Source of the DNA: an uncultured Clostridia bacterium
Lineage (GTDB): Bacteria; Bacillota_A; Clostridia; Oscillospirales; Oscillospiraceae
NCBI GenBank assembly: GCA_947307375.1
Contig: CAMZIX010000071.1
Coordinates: forward strand, 1 to 6,703
Direction of reading: 5' to 3'
Length of the DNA: 6,703 bases
Position 1 is the stretch's first letter; the number at the start of each line of letters is the position of its first letter. A program made the translations under genes and the position numbers. Below the pieces are notes generated by a model. It did not search any database, had not been told where the DNA came from, and saw only the letters and a program-made list of their open reading frames with translations. Shown piece after piece: positions 1-5,537 of the stretch.

Positions 1-559
1 CCTTGCCGATGGCGACGCCGCTGGTGGAGATGTCGATCACGATCGGGCGGTTCGGGTTCGTCGTGGGGCAGCCCATAATGATGGGGTTCGTGCCGATGAG
101 ACGGTCGGCGCCGCCATACGGAGACTGGCAGGGATAGGTGTTGCTCATAACGATACCGATCACGTTGTCCTCCGCCATACGGTGGCCGTAGTAGCCGCCG
201 CAGCCGATATTCGCGCTGTTGCGTCCCACGCCGGCGGCAACGCCGTACTTGCGGGCGCGTTCGAGCACCGCGTCATAGACGCTGTTCACCGCCACGATGC
301 CAGAGCCGCCGCCGCAGTCATAGACGAGGGAGGATTCCGCATCCTTCACGCAGCGGAAGTCGGGTTTGGCCACCAGGGCGCCGGCCATATACTGCCGCAG
401 GTAGATGCACAGACGGGACAGGCCGTGGGAATAGGTGCCGGTGAAGTCGGAGTGGGTGACGACGGCAGCCAGCGAAGCCGCGTCGCTCTCCGAGACGCCC
501 TGCGCCATGACCAGGCGTTTGATCAGTTTGATTTCCTGCTCATAAGAAAGATGGATCAT
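1..559 (-). CDS. Ldh_2/AllD-type malate/lactate/ureidoglycolate dehydrogenase family protein, N-terminal part
   Basis: The gene reads leftwards from ATG at 559-557 and runs off the window, giving 186 residues of a protein that is usually about 330-360 long. GGAGG (568-572 on the plus strand as cctcc) lies 8 nt before the ATG, which supports this start. The family (Pfam Ldh_2) comprises cytosolic NAD(P)-dependent oxidoreductases of 2-hydroxy or 2-imino acids, including malate, lactate, sulfolactate and ureidoglycolate dehydrogenases and diketogulonate reductase. Visible family motifs are the SHGLSR signature (S44, H45, R49, with Y53 following), NS-x-x-x-G-x-x-GYY at about 114-124, and IGTNPI followed by IDISTS and GK at about 155-186. 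At the position where relatives carry the active-site His of NSxHxG, this protein has Asn117. Substrate cannot be assigned from this half. A ureidoglycolate role would suit a neighbourhood with carbamate kinase, but the gene has its own promoter and faces away from arcABC. Family assignment is firm; function is open. Confidence 0.88.
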   Translation of the reverse strand, partial: MIHLSYEQEIKLIKRLVMAQGVSESDAASLAAVVTHSDFTGTYSHGLSRLCIYLRQYMAGALVAKPDFRCVKDAESSLVYDCGGGSGIVAVNSVYDAVLERARKYGVAAGVGRNSANIGCGGYYGHRMAEDNVIGIVMSNTYPCQSPYGGADRLIGTNPIIMGCPTTNPNRPIVIDISTSGVAIGK

Positions 560-606
560 TGACAAAACCTCCAAATAAATCGAGTATTCTGTGATCACTT
601 GTGCAG

Positions 607-628
607 GCGGCCGCTTTCAGCCGGCCGC
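607..628 (-). other. GC-rich hairpin in the leader of the Ldh_2-type gene
   Basis: GCGGCCG (607-613) and CGGCCGC (622-628) form a 7-bp perfect stem around an 8-nt loop. It lies in the predicted 5' leader between the promoter (691-720) and the ribosome binding site (568-572). No U-tract follows, so it is not an intrinsic terminator. The surrounding 600-665 stretch is very GC-rich and contains no supportable gene. A role in leader stability or regulation is only a possibility. Confidence 0.4.
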
Positions 629-690
629 GCCGACGCCGGGGAGAACGGGAAGCCGCGGCGTTCCCCTTTCGCATTTTTCCTTCCGTTTAC

Positions 691-720
691 AGGATAGCAC
701 AATAATATACCGAAAAGCAA
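691..720 (-). promoter_or_regulatory. Promoter of the Ldh_2-type gene
   Basis: Read on the minus strand, TTGCTT (715-720) is followed after 18 bp by TATCCT (691-696), with TGC directly before the -10 hexamer, an extended -10. Transcription would start near 685, leaving a leader of about 125 nt before the start codon at 559. The hexamers are only moderate matches, so the call rests on spacing plus the TGn motif. Confidence 0.55.
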
Positions 721-822
721 TTTGATTTTTGTCCCGTATGCATAAAAAACCTTTCCGCTCCGAAAAAAACGGATTCGCCGCGAGGAAAAACATGACAGCC
801 TCTTCCCTGCGGTCGAATCCTG

Positions 823-831
823 TGCTATAAT
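823..831 (+). promoter_or_regulatory. Extended -10 promoter of the ywaF-like gene
   Basis: TGC followed by a perfect TATAAT (826-831) gives an extended -10 element 30 bp before the start codon at 862, so transcription would begin near 838. The hexamer at the -35 position (803-808, TTCCCT) is poor, which is tolerable for an extended -10 promoter. The 721-802 stretch between this and the opposite-facing promoter shows no gene. Confidence 0.65.
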
Positions 832-861
832 ACGGAATCATCCGGAAAAGGGAGGGATACC

Positions 862-1656
862 ATGCGGTTGTTTTCCGAAGGCTGGATCATCCGGCCGTTC
901 AACCCGCTGTTTCTGCTCGTATTCGGTCTGTTCCTGCTCCTGCTCATCGTTTCCAGCCTGCTTCTGCGCGGCAAAAGCGAGAAAACAAGGTCCGCGGTCC
1001 TCGTCGGCGCCTGCCTGCTGACCCTGATCGGCTTCGTTTTCTACAAGATCTATCTGTCCCGCGACGCCAGCTTCAACGAGATCACCGCGAACATGGGCGG
1101 CTTCAACTGGTGGGGCGAGCTGCCGCTGCAGCTGTGCAACATCAATATGCTGCTGATCCCGATCGCCGTGCTGAAAAAGAACAAGGCAATGATGAGCTTC
1201 AGCTTCTTCGTCGGCCCGCTGGGCGCGCTGATGGCGCTGGTCATGCCCGGCAACGGCTTCGACGGCTATTCCCTGCTCCTGCCGCGCATGCTCGGCTATT
1301 ACGGCACCCATTTCATGGTCTTCATCGAGGGTCTGGCCCTCGTCACCTTCGGTCTGTACCGGCCGCGCCTGCGCGATCTGCCGCGGACGGTCCTCACGAT
1401 CCTGCTGATCTCGCTGGTGATCTTCGTCATCAACCTTCTCCTGCGCTGGAGCGGTCTGCATCCGAAGGCCAACTATTTCTTCTCCGTGGAGACGGAGGGG
1501 AACTTCCTGCTGGAGATCTTCCACAGGCTGCTCCCCTATCCCTATCTGTATCTCCTGCCCTGTCTCGGGATCCTCGTCCCCTACATGCTGCTGATCGTGA
1601 CTCCCTTTGAGCTCGCAGAGCGCAGGAAAAAGAAAACGAAGGTTGAAAGCCGCTGA
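862..1656 (+). CDS. YwaF/TP0381-family (TIGR02206-like) seven-helix integral membrane protein
   Basis: A 264-residue membrane protein with GGAGGG at 851-856 before ATG 862. Hydrophobic segments fall at about residues 14-36, 44-64, 86-105, 110-129, 146-166, 175-195 and 228-248. It ends in a basic tail (RRKKKTK), which by the positive-inside rule places the C-terminus in the cytoplasm. Recognisable family motifs are LPLQLCNIN in helix 3 (C92), the Phe-rich helix 4 ending in a Pro-Gly, the YYGTHF motif of helix 5 (H150), ANYFF around N204 and LPYPY at about 224-228. These match the YwaF/TP0381 family of conserved membrane proteins, whose bacterial function is not established. I recall the family being grouped with vertebrate TMEM164, a putative Cys/His acyltransferase; that link is from memory. 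The gene is monocistronic, with its own promoter and terminator. It is too short to be an ArcD-type arginine/ornithine antiporter and lacks amino-acid permease features. Confidence 0.85.
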   Translation: MRLFSEGWIIRPFNPLFLLVFGLFLLLLIVSSLLLRGKSEKTRSAVLVGACLLTLIGFVFYKIYLSRDASFNEITANMGGFNWWGELPLQLCNINMLLIPIAVLKKNKAMMSFSFFVGPLGALMALVMPGNGFDGYSLLLPRMLGYYGTHFMVFIEGLALVTFGLYRPRLRDLPRTVLTILLISLVIFVINLLLRWSGLHPKANYFFSVETEGNFLLEIFHRLLPYPYLYLLPCLGILVPYMLLIVTPFELAERRKKKTKVESR

Positions 1657-1664
1657 AAAAGCAT

Positions 1665-1696
1665 AAAAAAGCCACCCCCGACGGGGTGGCTTTTTT
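1665..1696 (+). terminator. Rho-independent terminator of the ywaF-like gene, potentially bidirectional
   Basis: GCCACCCC (1671-1678) pairs with GGGGTGGC (1683-1690) around a CGAC tetraloop. Six A residues precede the stem and six T residues follow it, extending the pairing to 14 bp. It starts 9 bp after the stop codon. The A-tract on the left means it could also stop leftward transcripts. Confidence 0.93.
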
Positions 1697-1834
1697 CGTC
1701 TTATTCCTCTGTTCCCTCCATGCAGAGTTCCTCCGCGTCCTGCTGTGCGCGGAGCGGAACGGAGGCCGCCTCGGGTTGCAAGGCGCCCCCGGCGCCTTGC
1801 CAAGCGCCCTCGGGTTCGAATCCCTCGGGAATGC
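1697..1834. other. Non-coding, hairpin-rich convergent spacer with an inverted copy of the tRNA T-arm
   Basis: No convincing gene is present. The stretch holds an imperfect hairpin (CTCCGCG 1731-1737 with CGCGGAG 1748-1754, extended by GTTC 1727-1730 and GAAC 1757-1760 across a 2-nt bulge). It is followed by a perfect 10-bp hairpin with a 3-nt loop (1778-1787 with 1791-1800). Then comes GGGTTCGAATCCCT (1812-1825), a 14-bp inverted match to the T-arm of the tRNA-Arg gene (1881-1894). CCTCGGG occurs three times (1769-1775, 1808-1814, 1823-1829), two copies directly flanking TTCGAAT. TGTTCCC (1710-1716) could pair with GGGAATG (1827-1833) as an acceptor-like stem using two G-T wobbles, but no D-arm, anticodon arm or CCA is recognisable. 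It may be a tRNA remnant, an unannotated RNA or chance palindromes. Confidence 0.4.
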
Positions 1835-1869
1835 AAAAATCCGGCGCCCCAACGGGGTACCGGATTTTT
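1835..1869 (-). terminator. Rho-independent terminator of tRNA-Arg
   Basis: AAAAATCCGG (1835-1844) is the exact complement of CCGGATTTTT (1860-1869), and an inner CCCC/GGGG stem (1847-1850 with 1854-1857) closes around AAC. Read leftwards, the stem ends in a run of five U. The first base of the hairpin coincides with the last A of the encoded CCA, so termination is placed immediately after the tRNA. Confidence 0.9.
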
Positions 1870-1945
1870 GGCACGCTGTAAGGGATTCGAACCCCTGACC
1901 TTCTGGTCCGTAGCCAGACGCTCTATCCAGCTGAGCTAACAGCGC
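1869..1945 (-). tRNA. tRNA-Arg(ACG), CCA encoded
   Basis: The 77-nt gene folds as a canonical cloverleaf. The acceptor is GCGCTGT with ACAGCGT (first pair a G-U wobble). The D arm is GCTC...GAGC, and the anticodon stem is TCTGG/CCAGA with loop CTACGGA. The variable loop is short, and the T arm AGGGG/CCCTT carries loop TTCGAAT. Discriminator G is followed by a genomically encoded CCA (1869-1871). The loop gives anticodon ACG, for arginine; in bacteria A34 of this tRNA is deaminated to inosine by TadA, so that it reads CGU, CGC and CGA. CGC is used heavily in the genes of this window, so this is likely a major arginine tRNA. It sits alone, divergent from arcA and convergent with the ywaF-like gene. 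Confidence 0.97.
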
Positions 1946-1974
1946 ATATCAGGCTCTCGCCCGACAGCTTGATT

Positions 1975-2003
1975 ATATTAGCACAGTTTGTTGGGAAAGG
2001 CAA
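1975..2003 (-). promoter_or_regulatory. Promoter of tRNA-Arg
   Basis: On the minus strand TTGCCT (1998-2003) is separated by exactly 17 bp from TAATAT (1975-1980), with TGC immediately before the -10 hexamer. Transcription would start near 1968, giving about 23 nt to be trimmed from the tRNA 5' end at 1945. Confidence 0.8.
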
Positions 2004-2006
2004 GAG

Positions 2007-2023
2007 TTTTTTTCAATTTTTTT
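2007..2023 (-). promoter_or_regulatory. Possible UP element (phased A-tracts) upstream of the tRNA promoter
   Basis: Two runs of seven A on the minus strand (T runs at 2007-2013 and 2017-2023) are centred 10 bp apart, one helical turn. They begin 4 bp upstream of the tRNA -35 hexamer. Such tracts bind the RNA polymerase alpha subunit or bend DNA and are typical of strong stable-RNA promoters. The remaining stretch 2024-2091 up to the arcA promoter shows no recognisable operator. Confidence 0.55.
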
Positions 2024-2091
2024 CATGCTGCGGCCGGTGCCCGAAACAGCTGCAAAATAATGCCTGAATTCCTGAAAATGGTTTCCGATGC

Positions 2092-2120
2092 TTGAACTTT
2101 TGCGGCTCTTATGGTATGCT
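2092..2120 (+). promoter_or_regulatory. Promoter of the arcABC operon
   Basis: TTGAAC (2092-2097), a 17-bp spacer and TATGCT (2115-2120), with TGG directly before the -10 hexamer (extended -10). Predicted transcription start is near 2127, giving a 5' leader of about 75 nt before the arcA start codon. No clear ArgR, Crp/Fnr or carbon-control operator was recognised around it. Confidence 0.75.
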
Positions 2121-2132
2121 GACAGCAGAGTT

Positions 2133-2168
2133 TTCCGCCGTCTGCCGCCGCCCGTGTAGACGGCGGAA
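2133..2168 (+). promoter_or_regulatory. Perfect 11-bp hairpin in the arcA 5' leader
   Basis: TTCCGCCGTCT (2133-2143) and its exact complement AGACGGCGGAA (2158-2168) enclose a 14-nt loop. The hairpin falls near the 5' end of the predicted transcript and stops 22 nt before the ribosome binding site at 2191-2197. No U-tract follows, so it does not look like an attenuator. Ten of the eleven stem pairs recur in the hairpin after arcC (5422-5431 and 5445-5454). A 5'-end stabilising or protein-binding role is possible but unproven. Confidence 0.6.
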
Positions 2169-2201
2169 CGATGCTGAAAAAGCCTTCAACAAGGAGGAGC
2201 T

Positions 2202-3428
2202 ATGAAAGGCATTTGCGTTACCAGCGAGATCCGCCCACTCAAAAAGGTGCTGCTGCACCGTCCCGGCCGCGAGCTGCTGAACCTCACCCCCGACCGTCTG
2301 CCGGAGCTGCTGTTCGACGACATCCCCTATCTGAAGGTCGCCCAGCAGGAGCACGACGCTTTCGCGCAGATCCTGCGCGACAACGGCGCCGAGGTCGTGT
2401 ACCTGGAGGACCTGATGACCGAGGTGCTCGCGCTGCACCCCGAGCTGACCGAGCCCTTCCTTCGCCAATGGCTGATCGAAGGCAATGTGATCACCTCGCG
2501 CTGGCAGGACAAGCTGATCAATTATCTGTGCGCGAACTATGCGGGCAAGGCCCTGGTGGAAAAGACCATGGAGGGCGTCACCCTGCGCGAGCTGCCGCAT
2601 CTGTCGGCCTACTCCCTGCAGGACATGACCGCCCAGCCCGACGACCTTGTCGTCCGGCCGATGCCCAATCTGTATTTCCAGCGCGACCCCTTCGCCTCCG
2701 TCGGGCGGGGCGTTCTGCTCAACCGCATGCACTTCCCCAACCGGCGCCGCGAGACCATCTATGCCGACTATATTTTCAAATACCACCCCGACTTTGCCGG
2801 GCTCGTGACGCGCTACTACGACCGCAGCTATCACGGCAGCATCGAGGGCGGCGACGTGCTGAACCTTACGGAGGATACCCTGGCTGTCGGCCTCTCGGAG
2901 CGCACCAGCCCCGACGGCATCGAGGCCGCCGCGCGCAACCTCTTCAAGGACCCGGAGGCGAAGATCCGCACCGTGCTGGCCTTCGACATCCCGCGCTGCC
3001 GCGCCTTCATGCACCTGGACACGGTCTTCACACAGATCGACGTCGACCGTTACACGGTCCACCCGGCGATCCTCGGGCCGCTGAGCGTGTACGAGATCAC
3101 CCCGGGCAATGTGCACGACGGTCTGCGCATCCGCCGCATCGACGCGGAGCTGGAGAGCCTCCTCGCCTTCCACACGGGCGTGGAGCGCGTGAAGCTGATC
3201 CCCTGCGGCGGCGGCGATCCGATCTATGCGGCGCGCGAGCAGTGGAACGACGGCTCCAACACGCTGTGCATCGCCCCGGGCAGGATCGTCGTCTATGAGC
3301 GCAATGACGTGACAAATCAGGTGCTGCGCGACGAAGGGCTCGAGGTCCTCGAGATCCCCTCCGCGGAGCTGTCCCGCGGCCGCGGCGGCCCGCGCTGCAT
3401 GTCCATGCCGCTGATCCGCGCCGAATAA
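2202..3428 (+). CDS. arcA: Arginine deiminase
   Basis: A 408-residue cytosolic enzyme that hydrolyses L-arginine to L-citrulline and ammonia, the first step of the arginine deiminase pathway. Length matches the family (about 400-420). The start at 2202 follows AAGGAGG (2191-2197) and gives the usual N-terminus, with [15 protein letters not shown] at about 8-22. Catalytic motifs of the guanidino-modifying fold are all present: NLYFQRDP (R161, D162) for the substrate-binding Asp, EGGD at 215-218, HLDTVFT with the catalytic His271, and [14 protein letters not shown] with nucleophile Cys399 near the C-terminus. It is the first gene of arcA-arcB-arcC; arcB follows after 45 bp with no terminator between. 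Expression is likely driven from the promoter at 2092-2120 through a structured leader. No truncation or missing active-site residue was seen. Confidence 0.98.
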   Translation: MKGICVTSEIRPLKKVLLHRPGRELLNLTPDRLPELLFDDIPYLKVAQQEHDAFAQILRDNGAEVVYLEDLMTEVLALHPELTEPFLRQWLIEGNVITSRWQDKLINYLCANYAGKALVEKTMEGVTLRELPHLSAYSLQDMTAQPDDLVVRPMPNLYFQRDPFASVGRGVLLNRMHFPNRRRETIYADYIFKYHPDFAGLVTRYYDRSYHGSIEGGDVLNLTEDTLAVGLSERTSPDGIEAAARNLFKDPEAKIRTVLAFDIPRCRAFMHLDTVFTQIDVDRYTVHPAILGPLSVYEITPGNVHDGLRIRRIDAELESLLAFHTGVERVKLIPCGGGDPIYAAREQWNDGSNTLCIAPGRIVVYERNDVTNQVLRDEGLEVLEIPSAELSRGRGGPRCMSMPLIRAE

Positions 3429-3473
3429 AGCAGAACATCCATAATACAACTTTTATACAGGAGGAACTAATCC

Positions 3474-4469
<996 letters not shown>

Positions 4470-4470
4470 G

Positions 4471-5406
4471 ATGGCGGAGAGGATCGTAGTCGCCCTGGGC
4501 GGCAACGCCCTGGGCAAAACACCCGAGGAGCAGCTCGCTCTGGTCAAGGGTACGGCGAAGCCGATCGTCGACCTGGTGGAAAAGGGCTATGAGGTCGTCA
4601 TCGGCCACGGCAACGGCCCGCAGGTCGGCATGATCAACCTGGCGATGGAGTTTTCCGCCAACAAGGGCGGCGGCACGCCCTTCATGCCCTTCCCCGAGTG
4701 CGGCGCCATGACCCAGGGCTATATCGGCTACCATCTGCAGCAGGCCATCCGCGAGGAGCTGAAGGCCCGCGGCATCGAGAAGGAGTGCGCCACCGTGGTC
4801 ACCCAGGTCGTCGTAGACGAGAACGACCCGGGCTTCCGCCATCCCACCAAGCCCGTCGGCAGCTTCTACACAAAGGATGAGGCCGAGCGGATCGCCGCGG
4901 AAAAGGGCTTCACCTTCGTCGAGGACGCCGGGCGCGGTTACCGCCGGGTCGTTCCCTCCCCGATCCCCAAGCGCATCGTGGAGCTGAAGGTCGTCGAGCA
5001 GCTGGTCGAGGCCGGCGATATCGTCATCACCGTCGGCGGCGGCGGCATCCCCGTTGTTGAGACCGAGCAGGGCCTCAAGGGCGTTGCGGCCGTGATCGAC
5101 AAGGACCGCGCAAGCGCACTGCTGGCGCGGGACATCCGGGCCGACCGCCTGATCATCCTGACCGCCGTGGACCGCGTCTGCGTCAACTTCAACAAGCCCG
5201 ACCAGCGGGAGCTCGAAGAGATGACGCTGGCCGACTGCGAGCGCTATATCGCGGAAAAGCAGTTCGCCCCCGGCAGCATGCTGCCGAAGGTCGAGAGCTG
5301 CATGGCCTTTGTCCGCGGCAGCGGGCGGGGCACGGCGCTGATCACCTCCCTCTCCCGCGCCGCCGAAGCGCTGGAGGGGAAAACCGGCACCGTGATCACG
5401 CGATAA
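4471..5406 (+). CDS. arcC: Carbamate kinase
   Basis: A 311-residue cytosolic amino-acid-kinase-fold enzyme that transfers the phosphate of carbamoyl phosphate to ADP, the ATP-yielding last step of the arginine deiminase pathway. Length is normal (about 310). Motifs in order are the N-terminal ALGGNAL (8-14), GHGNGPQVG (45-53) for phosphate binding, the HPTKPVGSFY segment (124-133, K128), GRGYRRVVPSP (154-164), VGGGGIPV (188-195), IDKDRASALLA (209-219) and GSMLPKVES (268-276). The ATG is one base after the arcB stop and has no good Shine-Dalgarno sequence in front of it, so translation is probably coupled to arcB termination. In other bacteria carbamate kinase can also serve allantoin/oxalurate breakdown, but here the operon places it in arginine fermentation. 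Confidence 0.98.
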   Translation: MAERIVVALGGNALGKTPEEQLALVKGTAKPIVDLVEKGYEVVIGHGNGPQVGMINLAMEFSANKGGGTPFMPFPECGAMTQGYIGYHLQQAIREELKARGIEKECATVVTQVVVDENDPGFRHPTKPVGSFYTKDEAERIAAEKGFTFVEDAGRGYRRVVPSPIPKRIVELKVVEQLVEAGDIVITVGGGGIPVVETEQGLKGVAAVIDKDRASALLARDIRADRLIILTAVDRVCVNFNKPDQRELEEMTLADCERYIAEKQFAPGSMLPKVESCMAFVRGSGRGTALITSLSRAAEALEGKTGTVITR

Positions 5407-5420
5407 TATTCCGTTCTCCG

Positions 5421-5458
5421 AAGACGGCGGATGCGGCCGGCGCATCCGCCGTCTTTCC
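5421..5458 (+). terminator. Terminal hairpin of the arcABC operon
   Basis: A perfect 15-bp stem (5421-5435 with 5441-5455) encloses the 5-nt loop GCCGG, 14 bp after the arcC stop. The T-tract after the stem is weak: the stem's own last T residues plus one more, followed by CCC. It should stop most transcripts or protect the 3' end, but some read-through into argS is plausible. Confidence 0.82.
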
Positions 5459-5472
5459 CTGCTGAAAAACTC

Positions 5473-5500
5473 TTGTAAAAATCCAGTTTTGTGGTATAGT
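5473..5500 (+). promoter_or_regulatory. Promoter of argS
   Basis: TTGTAA (5473-5478), a 16-bp spacer and TATAGT (5495-5500), with TGG immediately upstream of the -10 hexamer (extended -10). The start site would be near 5507, leaving a short leader of about 30 nt. That is too short for a T-box or other riboswitch. Confidence 0.78.
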
Positions 5501-5537
5501 AACAGCATTCGAACGCCCACACGGAGGAACCCTTACG

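Noticed and set aside
182..562. 126-codon plus-strand open frame inside the Ldh_2-type gene
   Set aside because: The minus strand carries clear Ldh_2 motifs with a ribosome binding site; this frame is its shadow.
617..841. 74-codon minus-strand open frame between the two divergent genes
   Set aside because: No ribosome binding site, no recognisable protein features, and it overlaps predicted promoters in both directions.
862..1656. The membrane gene as a short ArcD-like antiporter
   Set aside because: About half the expected size, with YwaF-family motifs rather than those of amino-acid antiporters, and separated from arcABC by two terminators and a tRNA.
838..1836. 332-codon open frame on the minus strand opposite the ywaF-like gene
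   Set aside because: It overlaps a terminator and a hairpin cluster and gives a low-complexity Gln/Glu/Asp-rich translation, while the plus strand encodes a recognisable membrane protein.
1812..1894. Attachment-site duplication at the tRNA-Arg 3' end by an integrative element
   Set aside because: The T-arm copy is inverted rather than direct, only 14 bp long, and no integrase or foreign gene lies nearby.
2060..2080. TGAATTCCTGAA-like sequence as a possible ArgR operator
   Set aside because: Only a partial match to an ARG box and no second half at the expected spacing; too weak to annotate.
2171..2201. Upstream ATG at 2171 in the arcA leader (possible leader peptide or alternative start)
   Set aside because: It lacks a good Shine-Dalgarno sequence, is out of frame with arcA and simply runs on as a GC-driven open frame, so there is no attenuator-like arrangement.
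2127..2201. T-box or known riboswitch in the arcA leader
   Set aside because: The leader is only about 75 nt, lacks the T-box antiterminator sequence and has no terminator hairpin with a U-tract.
2109..3449. 446-codon open frame on the minus strand opposite arcA
   Set aside because: arcA is unmistakable on the other strand. High GC at third codon positions opens long antisense frames, and the translation matches no family I know.
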